Source: Anaspis maculata
Taxonomy: Eukaryota > Arthropoda > Insecta > Coleoptera > Scraptiidae
Direction of reading: 5' to 3'
Length of the DNA stretch: 64,000 nucleotides
Assembly (NCBI GenBank): GCA_949128115.1
Contig: OX421965.1
Coordinates: 59,018,012-59,082,011, forward strand
The translations under genes were made by a program, and so were the position numbers. The notes below the pieces were generated by a model, which saw only the letters and a program-made list of their open reading frames with translations, made no database searches and was not told where the DNA came from. Each line of letters begins with the position of its first letter. The stretch's first letter is position 1. Positions 1 to 11,254 of the stretch are shown here, in pieces.

Positions 1-967
1 TTATTTTTCCCTAGTCTCGAGCATGAACCGATCAACTGCATTTAGTACCAAGAAAACGTGCAAAGATTTTTTAAAATTTTTCTGTTGGAACAGCTGAAAA
101 TCCTTACTTCAAAAATCCTCAGGATTAAAAAATTTTCTTGGCAGCTCAATGGTGCCAAGCAATTGTTTGCGATATTAATAGCATGTTCAATTTGGTTTCT
201 TGATATAAAAATGAATTTTGAAAAATATGTATACAAAATGCCTTATTCTGGAAAAACTGAAAAGCCAGGCACCGGAAAAACTGGCTGGACCTATTTTTCT
301 TTATGCTATCATATTCATTTGGTATGATGTAATACAAGTAAAACTTACTTCTTACTTGCTTCTTTTCAATTTTGTGCCTGTTTCTTTTTAATTTCGAGTA
401 AAAAACTCTATTGTAATATCATATCCTCTCGTATTGTTTTTGCGGAGAACGGTGTAGTGAAGTACGAAGTTCTCTCCTATCTTCTCAGTGTTCTGGGAGC
501 AAGAAGAGAAAAAAATTTGTAGGTCATTCTGTGTATGTGACTAACTGCAAAAAACGTTAAGAACAGTTCAAGATTTTTTTCTGCTCCTGTTTTTTTCACT
601 TATGCGAAAGTACAGAGTCCAGAATAAAGTACATCTTAACTGTATTTTTTTTTGCTTTGCCTATATGGAACAGAAATATCGCTACTATATTTCAATAGTT
701 GCACTGCATGACATGTGCCACATTTGCACTATCGCCGAGTTGAAGGAGTGGATATCAGAACAAATAACCAAATACCGGGTGGGTAAAAAAAAAACGGATG
801 TCAGATGTTTCTCTCCATATTTTTTATTTCTTGGCCGAGCCTAACGAGTCTGACAGCTCCTGCCGCTCCTCCTGGTAGCCTGAAAAGACTACCATGTCAA
901 TACTTCAAAATGGCGGAATGTTCAAAATTCAAAATGGCGGACATTAATAAAATAAGGGTACTTTCGC
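1..967. other. Intronic, no feature recognised
   Basis: AT-rich sequence with short T runs. Small open frames have no recognisable domain. Confidence 0.5.
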
Positions 968-1510
968 ACTAGTTCTTTTTCAACAAAAATGGTCACAATG
1001 AGACAAAATGATGAGTTTTGAAAAAACAGACATTTCCTGACAATTCAAAACTAAAATGAAGTAAATCGGTTGAGGCGCTGAGGAGATATTGGGATTTGAA
1101 CTAACGCTTTCTTGTTACGTTTTCATCTAAAAAAAGTGGATAAAAATTTTGGTTTTTCTGTTGTTAACTTTTTATTTGTCAACCGATTCGACCGAGCTTG
1201 ACACAATGGATGTCAACTGAATAGGCTGCCATGTCAATATTCCAATATGACAAAATTTGTGGAACTCAAACTGACGGACACGATTAGGAGAAGGGCATTT
1301 TTGCACTCATTCTTCTTTGATTGTCAGAGTGAAATCATAATCGATAAGTTGTTCAAGACCAGACAGTTCAAATCTCAATATCTTCTCAGCGCTTTAACCG
1401 ATTCACTTCATTTTAGTCGTGAATTATTGAAAAACATCTGTTATTCTTTCAAAATTCATCAATTAATATGCCACTTTGACAACGTTTGTTCAAAAAGAAC
1501 AAGAGCTTCC
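968..1510. repeat. Imperfect foldback (inverted repeat) element
   Basis: The left arm (about 968-1107) and right arm (about 1358-1508) are imperfect reverse complements. For example, CTAAAATGAAGTAAATCGGTT on the left matches AACCGATTCACTTCATTTTAG on the right, and the outer CTAGTTCTTTTTCAAC matches GTTCAAAAAGAACAAGAG. The loop is about 250 bp. No target duplication was found. Apparent open frames in it are not credible genes. Confidence 0.6.
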
Positions 1511-3580
1511 AGCTATCAATAACTTCCCTTCGTCTCTAGAAGTATCCCAAAGCCGGAAAACTTTCCTCTTCTTCATCTCACAGGAAAGTTTCGCAAAACG
1601 TCAGCCGCTTATCACAGGAACCTCCTCGCTCACCCACCCCCTTCTCTTGTCTCAAAACATATCATCGCTCAGTACTCAGTACTATGCAGTACTTGTTTGA
1701 AATTCAAGGTTCGATGCGGACGATTCCCCTCGGAATTTTTCTCAGAGATCAGTAGTTTTTTTTTTGATTCACGTTATCCATTATGTTGTGTCTGAACATC
1801 TCTGGTCACGACCTAATTACAGGATGAGCTCAAGGAACTGCCCCATAATGCCCCATAATGTTTTATCTTATTAGAACTCAACATTATTCCCCGATATAAT
1901 GGAAATTTTGGTGTGTGCCAGTTATTTGACTATCGGAACAAAACAAAAACAACCTCGGAATGATCACTCTACTGCTTGGCGCTTATCATAAACTTGATGA
2001 GTAACTGTCATCTCTGCATCAAGGCGGAGTTTCAAAGAGGAAGTTGAGAATTTCATCCTGCGATCTGAGGACGGCTGAAAATGTGCTGAATCTGGAGTTA
2101 CATTGTCGGTTGTTACAGTTATACCTAATAATATTGCATATTAAACATTGCACCTGTTAAGTTTTGCTTGCTTACCTGCTAGTTTTAACTAAGTATGGTT
2201 AGCCTAAGGTCATACAAGTTCACATAACATAATGTATTATCCTAGTTTTCAATTTCCAACTCGATGGAAAGCTCGTCTTACTTTTCAAGTAAAAACAATA
2301 AGTGCATTGTAAATTGGTACACCACGAATGCACAACGCATTCCGAACTATTCTGGTTGGTTGCACGTAAACTTGCTAGAGCTAAACCAAGAAGGCGTGTA
2401 TTAAAGGGGTCGTTAATGGGGAAATATCCTCCAACACATGTCTACAACTCAAGCATCAAGTTGTTAGTCACGGCTATTGCTTCTATTACGCTTTTGCTAA
2501 AAAAGCCAGTCCGAAAATTCTTCCGTCTCACTTCCCCTACTATACATACATACGTGTTTTCACACTGTTCGTATCCCTGTTTTTATAAATCAATCCGAAC
2601 ACCTCGGCGCGATGATAATGTATTACCGGGAAGTAGCTATTTTTGAATAGCCGGCGCTTTCAACATGAGACTTAAACGTGACTTTTCAGCTTAACTCTTG
2701 CATTAGATTGTTTTCAACAGCAATTTTCACATGCTGATCATTCAGTGTTTCAAGCTAAATTACGACACCAAGCACATTTCGAATAGTATATACCATACCA
2801 GGAAGATAAATCGAGATAAGCATGGTGATCGAAGTTTTGAATAATTATACATTGTATTCAGAAAGTTCTTAAAATTCGCCCAAACTTTGACCGCCACCTA
2901 AGCTTATTGCGTTACAATAATCAATTCACCTTGACCTTTGAGACATCTGAGATGTGCTCTCTTGTGTTGATAAGTGGTGCTGTACTGGGTTAACCTAATT
3001 CTTTTCCGCTTATCCCGTATCTGCCCATACATCCATAACATAAATATGCACGTCGTCCTTTTTTTCCTAACTCGGCTTATTCATTCAAGATTCCTCTAGT
3101 GTGGGCTTCAGAGCCAGAGAGCGCATAGTTATAAATCAAGCGGGGATTTATCACAAAACGGAAACGACGATTTATGTAAGACTGAAGTTACAATGTAAAG
3201 ATAATGACAACAATCAAACTAGAAAACAATCTTTATTGTTTCTTTCGGTTTGGTCGTTATCGCTTCACGGAGGCTTAATAAGAACAAAAGACATGACGAA
3301 GCGCGAGCACAATCGAATCCTCTGTGTTTACCAAGGGAATTTTGAGAATATCAAAAACAAAACTGATATTCCAACGGACAATTGATGCGATAATGGTTAT
3401 GGAATAACATTATGGTCACTGGTTCATGGAACGTTATGCTGTCATCGTGTTGTGTATGTGTCGCCTTTGTTATTGTTTCATTATCATATTGCTTGAATAA
3501 CAAAAAGGTGAAATAAGAATTATTTTTGTAATATTGACAACTTCTTGTATATCAAGCAGTTTTCTTGCTTGCCACGCGTG
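1511..3580. other. Intronic; the right part may be LTR-derived
   Basis: No gene recognised. The final few hundred bases precede the primer-binding-site match at 3581 and may be a decayed LTR. I could not find clean LTR ends or a second LTR copy. Confidence 0.35.
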
Positions 3581-3598
3581 TGGCGCCCAACGTGGGGC
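3581..3598 (+). other. tRNA-Lys primer-binding site of an LTR retrotransposon relic
   Basis: TGGCGCCCAACGTGGGGC is the exact complement of the 18-nt 3' end (including CCA) expected for insect tRNA-Lys, a primer used by gypsy-like elements. Homology to antisense tRNA stops after these 18 nt, which argues for a PBS rather than an antisense tRNA pseudogene. No gag or pol frame follows, so this would be a truncated leader. Confidence 0.55.
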
Positions 3599-5961
3599 TT
3601 GATGAAAAGCGTAAAAAAAGCCTCTTATACCAAGTTTCTAATTATAAGTTATGTGAACTGAACGGGAATAAAACAGGATTATGCCATATTATACGGGTGG
3701 AGACTAGAGAGATTACCTATAGCGTTGGCAAGTGGATATCATTGCCGGAGCTGGTGCAGTCTTCTCTGAGAAACTAGAATGCATTTAAATTTTATATTAA
3801 ATCTCGCGTCGCTGCTGTATTATGCATCACCTTTATCTGTTCAGCATTCTGGAGGTAGCCTTGGTGCATCAACAACATCCCTTCATCGAGCAAGTCGCAT
3901 CATGTTCCTTGACTGGACTATGCATATTTCACCGGGTCAATGCAGTTTATTTGTATAGTTTGATGCATTTTAGAGTGATCAAATTAGCTGCAGGATGGCA
4001 TCTCCTGGTGCAGCTATTGCATAATTCAGTATTTTATTAGGTGTGAATACATTACTGAAACGGAACCATAATGCGAACTATATTCAGTGCAATTCAATAA
4101 GGTCTTAATAACCTCGAATATATGTACATACACACGGATACGGTGAATATGGCGTTGGCAGTACTGTGGTGGTGTAGGTATATTGGAACGCCAAAAACAA
4201 TATTTCACTATAAATGATGAAGCAACTTTGTGTGCAGCTCGGATGATGTTGCTGAATTAATTTAGACATGAAATAGGTGCAATTTGCTAAAGCTGCTTTA
4301 CTAAAATGGAGCTTTGAATATTGCACTGCTTTTGTATTTTTTGTCGTGACTCTCGCTCAGTAGTTCCGATGACAAACAGTCGAACGGATAGAGTGCAAAC
4401 TGCATGTTGAACCTTCTCCCACTTTTAAGGAACGTATGAAAGTGCGATAAAGCTGGAGGTAGTAATTCGATCTAGAATGAATGAGGTACTCTACATTGAT
4501 TCCGATTCTACCAAATTGGATTAGAATACGCAATTCAAGTGTATATCTTAGCTAGGTACTTATACTTGAGTAGATACTTCAAAATTGACATAAAAACAAT
4601 AGAGATTTCAAAAAATTCAGTGCTTCACAATATCCATTGTATGAGATTTTCGTGCTCCTTTCAGCTTTTGCCCATTGTTTTTTTTTTTTGCCCTGCAAAG
4701 AAAAAATGCATTGTTCAACAATAATAATTATTGTTATATTTTTAATCAAACGTAATTTTGAGACAGTTTATATTGATCTGTATTCACATTATCCGATCAT
4801 TTTGTGAAAGTAGCGACATTGATTGACATTAAGTTTTTGTTTCTTCGCTGAACAAGTGAAACCAGTCTGAAAACTCATAATTGTAAAAATGTTCTATCTT
4901 TTCCACCAGGTACGTTGTTGACTTTGTTTCATTTTTTTTTTGTTTTTTTGCGGCATGCAGAGTGGAATCACGACCGTTAGCAATATATTTTAATTTCGAT
5001 TTTACCCCGGGCATCCTCATGATGTGCGTAGTCTCTGTGGTATAGTCTACTAAGACAAAGAATACATTTGAATTCAGCAGATAAAATTCGACTATTTTCC
5101 TGTCCCACTTCCGACGCACCTAAACGGCATGCTCCAACCACAAAAACTGAGTGTTAACATTGCAGCACCATCACTGTTTCTTGGTCCGCCTTTTTTTTTG
5201 AGTAGCCATGCATACAAACATCCAAAACTTGCGATCCTTCAACTAATCTTTGCTTCAACTGTTACAATTCTGACACAAACGTGTCCGGTTTGGGAATCCA
5301 CCTATTGTGTTTTTACCCCCGGAGGTACCCGCATGCGCGGCGGGCTCCTCTATTGCCTGATTGCCTCATTTGAATTGAATTGGTAGAATATGTTGAAATT
5401 GATGGGTCACAGCTGAGACGCTCCAGATCCAGGGACTCTCTAACATTTAGTAGGTTTTCTTATGGTATCCCGTGTGCAAGTTGAAACTAGAATATAGTGG
5501 TTGGCGCCAAATTGTTCCTTAGATCATGCTGAACTAGGATCGCGATGGTGAACATCTGAGATACGCGACTGGGCAGCGGGAGTCGTGGGACAAGGACTTG
5601 TAGCCCTTATGCACGACTGCACAAAAAAAATTGATATAAAACTTTGTAGTTTCGCATCACATTTTCATTTTTCTTGCGGTATTAAATTGAAATCGGATGG
5701 CAGAAAGCAAAATTTGATCAAGTATCAAGTAACCACCCTGGACCAATAGGGGTGATTGCATGTAGAGGGCGTTTTGACCTAGGGACTTACAGTTTGTCTA
5801 TATTGGTAATGGAAAACGTGAAATCGTCTGTCAATCACCCCATTTTTGGCCAGCAACATCTGACATTTTGTTAACTTGACATTATCTACGCTAACGTCGC
5901 TAACAGTAATTTCATTATTCATCCACCATCCATCACCGGTTTTCTCATATTTGTTCCCCTG
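3599..5961. other. Intronic, no feature recognised
   Basis: The first ~180 bases may be retroelement leader. Beyond that there are T runs and unassigned AT-rich sequence with no supportable gene. Confidence 0.4.
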
Positions 5962-5962
5962 A

Positions 5963-6287
5963 AAAGTTGTTATTGCAAAATTTTGATTAAAAGCTTCGTT
6001 TTCGAGATATGTGGGTTTGAAACTTCGGAAAATATCGCGAAATTGCCACTTTCGAAAGTCTAGAAATTAGAATTGAAAAAACTCATTATGTCTTAGCAGA
6101 AATAGGTTCTCTAGAATGTCTAAGTTGATAAACCATCATTTTGTCTATGAAACGAGAAGTTTTCAGAGAAAAAAAATTAGACCCATTAAAAGTGGCGATT
6201 TCAAGATGTTTTTCAAACTTTTAAACCCAAATATCTCAAAAACTAAGCCTCTAATCAAAATTTTGCGTGGACAACTTTTCTTATAAA
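5963..6287. repeat. Inverted repeat, ~325 bp
   Basis: GCAAAATTTTGATTAAAAGC near 5977 is mirrored by CTCTAATCAAAATTTTGC near 6250. The flanking GAGATATGTGGGTTT and AAACCCAAATATCTC, and AAAAGTTGTT and GGACAACTTTT, extend the arms. It is an old hairpin-type repeat. Confidence 0.55.
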
Positions 6288-6609
6288 TCGAACGTAAAAT
6301 CCAAAAATAAGAACAGTTTGGAAAAATAGCTAGGGGCGTGAAAAATAAGGGGAGAAATATTGGAATAGCCCCACCCTCCCATTATCTACGCCCCTGGAAT
6401 TTTGTTTTTGACACGTTGCTATTATTCGATAGAAACTTATTTCAGTTAACGTTGTTACAAATTTGAACAGAATCGGTTGAACGGTTCAAAAGTAATGTCA
6501 AAAAATCGATTTTAAAAATAAAAAGTCAACTTCACACCCTGTAACTTTTCAACGGAGCATTTTATGACATCGAAGCTATATTTTTTCCTGATCCATTTTT
6601 CATGGGAAA
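6288..6609. other. Intronic, probable older repeat
   Basis: Contains CACACCCTGTAACTTTT near 6533. With AACACCCTGTATATG near 8322, just beyond the Penelope-like element, it suggests that element landed in an older repeat. No gene. Confidence 0.3.
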
Positions 6610-6720
6610 TCTCCCCTAGAATAAATAAGTAAAAATCCATTCAGTCTTGTAGTGGTGTTGTATAAAGTTGAACGTATATTGGTTAAATCTTGAAACTACA
6701 CCACAATTTTTGCATTTTTC

Positions 6721-6760
6721 TTTCACCAACTGATTTCGCCTTTCGGCATCGTCAGGGCTC
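6721..6760 (-). ncRNA. Hammerhead-ribozyme-like motif (left arm of Penelope-like element)
   Basis: On the minus strand, CUGACGA, a GCC-GAAA-GGC hairpin and GAAA are followed by UCAGUU. This reads as catalytic core, short stem II, then a minimal stem III closing on a GUU cleavage triplet. GCC before the core can pair with GGU after the triplet as a short stem I. The usual 10.1-11.1 stem II pair is missing (extra U), so activity is uncertain. Confidence 0.4.
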
Positions 6761-6819
6761 AGTAATTAGTTGTATGAAATAAATTGATATAAAATTTGAT
6801 AAAAACTTACTGTATAATA

Positions 6820-7525
6820 CAGGGTCTTTTTTATGGATGTCATCATTTGAATGGCTTCTGACAGGCGAAGTAAGAAACTTATCAACAGTGGCATGGCAGC
6901 ATCTTTTAACTTATAGTTTCAAGTTTTGTTTGACACTACAACCACAGTTGTCAGTCATCAACTTTGTCTGCACGGTGCGACAGAACAAAATGTTGTGCTT
7001 GGCCATAGAAGGAAACAGTGTTAAAAAGTCGCTTTGTTTTTTCTTTGTAGGCATTCTCAAAGACCAGGTATTCACAGACGTAATCAGGGACATTCGTTAT
7101 CTTGAGAAGAGAATCAAAAATATCTGCACTGAAGTTACGTATCGAGATTCTGTGACACCCGCCGAGCACTGCATTTCTGATTAAAGACTCTTTTGGAAAA
7201 CGGCGGCCATCACCCTGAAGTTGCACGAAGACAACTTTCACCGTATCAAAATTCAAATTCTAGGTTTCAATTTGTTACCAGTTTCGAGTGAATTGGTACA
7301 GAAATGGAGGAGAATTTTGAATTTCAAAATGAAGAAACAAAAAATTTGCAACTTTAAGGCTCTTGCTACCGTGTACACGAAGTTGATGACTGCCAACCAT
7401 GGTTGTAGTGTCAAACAAAACTTGAAACTGTAAACTACAAGATGCTGCCATACCCTTGTCAAAAAGTTGCGTACTTTGTTCACCAGAAGCTTCCGGAATA
7501 GTGACATTGCTAAAAAAAGACCCTG
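6820..7525. mobile_element. Tc1/mariner-type MITE (706 bp), TA target duplication
   Basis: It starts CAGGGTCTTTTTT and ends with AAAAAAAGACCCTG, flanked by TA at 6818-6819 and 7526-7527. Arms of ~170 bp are inverted repeats, so similar frames appear on opposite strands at about 6840-7000 and 7340-7507. The opposite arm of the host element preserves the empty TA site at 8141-8142 (TATTATACAG), confirming insertion and TA duplication. There is no transposase. Confidence 0.75.
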
Positions 7526-7718
7526 TATATCAAAGATATTCTTTTTTAGAGAAATTTGTAAAAGTTATGACATTTGTCTAAAATTAATTTAATTGACATG
7601 AAAAACAGTTGGTTCAAGATAACATGATAACAGTTTATTATAAATTATATTATTGAATTATTTATTATAATTCATCTAAATCAATTGGTCTCATTGGTAG
7701 TAAATCAATTATTAAAAA

Positions 7719-7961
7719 TTGATATTATTATATACAAATCATATTATTTTAGCAAAACATCAATTTGATCTAAATACAGATGTTAAATTTTTACACCAAA
7801 CAACAAAATATAACCAAAGAATACTTTTTGAATCACTAAAAATTTCAAGATTAAAACATTATCGAAATTACCAATACCTAAATGAGCAAACTGAAGATTT
7901 AGAAGGAGCCAAAACAATTAAAATTTTACTAGATGCTGAGTACATCTACCTTAATCAATAA
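7719..7961 (+). pseudogene. Penelope-type GIY-YIG endonuclease C-terminal fragment
   Basis: An 80-codon frame lies at the centre of the inverted repeat. The segment HIILAKHQFDLNTDVKFLHQ, followed by a Y-N-Q-R-I-L-F-E-S-L-K-I stretch, resembles the end of GIY-YIG nuclease domains in Penelope-like elements: paired His, an aspartate-valine-lysine strand, then R-x3-E-S and a helix. GIY and YIG motifs and the reverse transcriptase are absent, so it is a small 5'-truncated remnant. It is AT-rich with no intact start context. The family call is from pattern memory only. Confidence 0.4.
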
Positions 7962-8198
7962 TCAACCTTTTTCAAATATTCTTTTCTCAAAATTTAAATT
8001 TATAATAAACTGATACCATGTTATCTTGAACCAACTGTTTTTCATGTCAATTAAATCAATTATCACTCATGTCAATTGAAATAATTTTTAACAAATGTCA
8101 AAACTTTTACAAATTTCTCCAAAAAAGAATATCTTTTAAATATTATACAGTGAGCTTTTATCAAATTTTATATCAATTTATTTCATACAACTAATTAC

Positions 8199-8236
8199 AG
8201 AGCCCTAACGATGCCGAAAGGCGAAACCGGTTCGTA
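8199..8236 (+). ncRNA. Degenerate hammerhead-like motif (right arm)
   Basis: The same motif on the plus strand reads CUAACGA, GCC-GAAA-GGC, then GAAACCGGUU. The core G5 is replaced by A, which should inactivate a hammerhead. The short stem III (AC..GU) and GUU triplet are better kept here than in the left arm. Confidence 0.35.
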
Positions 8237-8300
8237 AAAGAAAAATACAAAAATTGTGGTGTAGTTTCAAGATTTAACCAATATACGTTCTCCCCTAGAA

Positions 8301-11254
8301 GTTTGTAACCATAATTGCGAAACACCCTGTATATGCGCTTGCATTGATTTTATGCCGAGTCAATGGTACGGATCATCGTGACATTACATATTGAATTTCC
8401 AGCGATCTGTCAATTCATTATCAGGGTGTCAGGGTGATAATGAATTTAATATCGTATCGAGTGGGTTCGATACCGCATTAAATGCTTTGTGCAATCCAAA
8501 ATAGGCGTAATCGGCGTTTGGTACGGTATCAGAATAAATCGGCACTAAATTTTGATCTTATTTAAAAAAAAAATGTTGTTTCTGCAATCGATGTTGTTGT
8601 TTAGTTCGGTAATCAATCGTTTATATAATATCGGATACCTCGTTTGTGCAATCGGGCATTAGTCGAACAACTTTGAGCCAAGTTCAAATCAAGTTTACCG
8701 AGGTAACGTGTGACGGTATCATTGTCATTGATTATTGTCATAACCACCAAGCCGTCAAATTGACCTTATTATAGAAAGTTTTACCGTTCTCTGTCCAGTT
8801 TCACCGACTGACAGACAACGGTAAAACCTCAAATGTCGTCAAATAAATAAATTATAATAACAAAATAGTCATTATTATTTGGCCCCATAGTGCTCATGTC
8901 TTCAGACAAAGATGATCCATGGACAAAACGATTTTTTTACGATTGTCGCATTGAAAAACGCATTGTGACTATAAGCATCAGTGTAGATGATTCGAGAACA
9001 GCTGGCTGCCAGTTTATTTGCGGTAGGTAGGAAGTTCTGCGTACACAGCAGTCGCGGATATGCGTTTTCTCAGATTTATAACCATTTTGATAATAATTAT
9101 TGTCGTTGCGCGGTTGTCGCGTTGATGCGATGTTCGCGGTATTTTGCATCCAGTTCAAATTCAGTGTGTTTGTGCTGGTGATTTATGACTGAATTCAATA
9201 ATTATTCATTATCTGGGGTTTGTTGAAAGAAAATACAATATCCTGATGCGGCAAACCTTGCAATAATTTTTTACCGCAGTGACAGGCCGTTTCAATGTGC
9301 GCGGGCCTACGGCAGATAAAAGAAATTCTTGCGGAAATGATGATGATAATAACAATTTGATGCAGAACTCAAAAAGTGTCATTTTGACAGATGTACTTTA
9401 TTCATGCTGAATAAGAAGATGATAGTCTCAAGCCATAGTCACCATGTCAGCCTTCTATACTGGAGCCATGTTTAGATTCGTTTCAGAATTCACATCATCA
9501 AAGACAGAATTTTCAACCAGTTATACCTCAAAGAGACTTTGACAGAGAACGTTTCGATGTTATGATGATGGTAGACAATAACTCAGCCATTGTGTCGCGG
9601 AAGTTTTTGAAGCACCGTGCTTCACAGAACTCGCGTTTTTCTGATGCAAAAAGCTTGATCTGATAAGTCCCGAGCGCGAATGTGGAAATAATGAGGAGTT
9701 GATTAAAGCCCGAGATGCACCACTGTGATTGTGGAATAAACAAAGCCCGTGCGGCCCCGGCGCTATCTCGTGTAATCTTTTATTCAGGCGCTGCGACAAT
9801 AGTGTCCCTTTTGTGCGTCTGTGTGTATAGGCTGATATCTTTATATTGTGCACCGACGGACGGGAGCAAAACTCGCGGTGCTCTCTCTCTCTCTGTCATT
9901 ATCCAGGGGGCGCTCTGATGCAAATTTCACTTGACAGATGTACTTAATTAAATCGTATGTTTATTTTTTATTCCCAGTCGAAGCTCGGCTATATGAGTGC
10001 TTGGCAAACGCGAGTGTACCTTCGTCCATCTGGCTCGATCGAGTGAAGGATTAAGCCTTGAATGCGATCAAATACTAGAAAAAAATAATGCTTTCTTTTT
10101 GCACTCCGTGGCGCCAAGAGCGCAGTTAAGTTGATTGATCTGATCGATCAACCGAGTGTGCGGACGAGCATAGTCATAGAGCTGTGACAGGTATAGATAA
10201 TATTATGGTTTCTGTGTTTAGGGAGTGTTTGTTACTGCTTAGGTGGGTGAAATTAATTATGTCTAGTAAGTAAAACTTGAGTCAGTTGAAGTTCCAAATT
10301 TTTTAGTTGAAGATCAAGATCAAATAGGCTAGTGACCTCGATTTTTTTTATTTTTTTGAATAAAACTTTAATTTTTTATATGATTTATGGTGAAAACCGC
10401 AGCGCGATATCTCAATTCTGAGTGCCTTAAAAAAATTGAAATAGAACACTGGTGACGGTACTGCCTCATATCTCTATCCCTGTTCCTCTCACTGCGACAC
10501 TCGCATGCTGTGTTCGTTCCACGCGCAACGCTTATGAAAGAGATTATGATGTCACACGAATTTTTAAAAAAGCTGTAACAAATAGACGCGTGGAAAAAGT
10601 TGAATTTTTCTTCTTAAAATGGGTTTACTGATGTGTGCTTGATAGCCCGATTATGGTAAAATCTCAAAATGGCACTAGTGGTCAGTAGCCTATTATACAA
10701 CTCACACCTTGATTGTTTTCCCCTTCTAGAGGGACTGAATTTTCATTCCACGCATCTCTTCTAAACACCAGCTTACATTTTATTTTAAACGGCCCAGCCC
10801 AGCACCAATCCATTGTATAAGTGTCCAATCGTTTTCATTTGTGATACATTTAATAAGTTGCCATCCACCTACGCATAATATTGATTTTGATACTTGAACC
10901 TGCATTTTGAGCTTGCTTCTTGATGAATATATTTTTATTATATTTTTATCAGTTTATTTGTTCCTTTCAATATTGGTTCCGACTTCTGTCTACATTTTCT
11001 ATCAATACATTTCCTGCACTGGGTCGCATTTTGAAAATAAATCTTTCGATCTACCTACCTAATCAAGAGACGACAGAGTTTGCAATGAGAATCTGCCCAG
11101 ATAATGTTTTTTTTTCTTGTGTTTTGGGAATGCTACTTTGATTTGTGGTATGCGGTTATATTGTTGGTAACGAATTACGAAACGCATGTCAATGAGTGAG
11201 GTCTGGTCAGTTGAAGATAACCAAAGGATGTTGAGGCCGGTTGGTATAAATTAG
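8301..11254. other. Intronic, little recognised
   Basis: Holds a small hairpin at about 8412-8442 (TTCATTATCA and TGATAATGAA), a CT microsatellite near 9880 and a few GC-richer stretches (9000-9200, 9700-9900). No supportable gene. Confidence 0.4.

Larger units (their letters stand above)
6610..8300 (+). mobile_element. Penelope-like element relic with inverted terminal repeats
   Basis: A 12-bp direct repeat, TCTCCCCTAGAA, occurs at 6610-6621 and 8289-8300 and is a plausible target duplication. Inside it, about 6671-6817 plus 7528-7650 (left arm) mirrors about 7990-8288 (right arm), including the ends GAACGTATATTGGTTAAAT and ATTTAACCAATATACGTTC. The left end has about 50 extra bases without a partner. 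The centre encodes a fragment resembling the C-terminal part of a Penelope GIY-YIG endonuclease, and both arms carry hammerhead-ribozyme-like cores. Inverted pLTRs, a 10-15 bp target duplication and hammerhead motifs together are typical of Penelope-like retroelements. A 706-bp mariner-type MITE interrupts the left arm. Class assignment is inference from these combined features. Confidence 0.55.

Noticed and set aside
6837..7507. Similar peptides on opposite strands (WQHL.YSFKFCLTLQP)
   Set aside because: They are the two inverted arms of the mariner-type MITE. No catalytic motif is present.
8463..8476. GGGTTCGATACCGC as a tRNA B box
   Set aside because: No A box, acceptor stem or A-rich tail around it.
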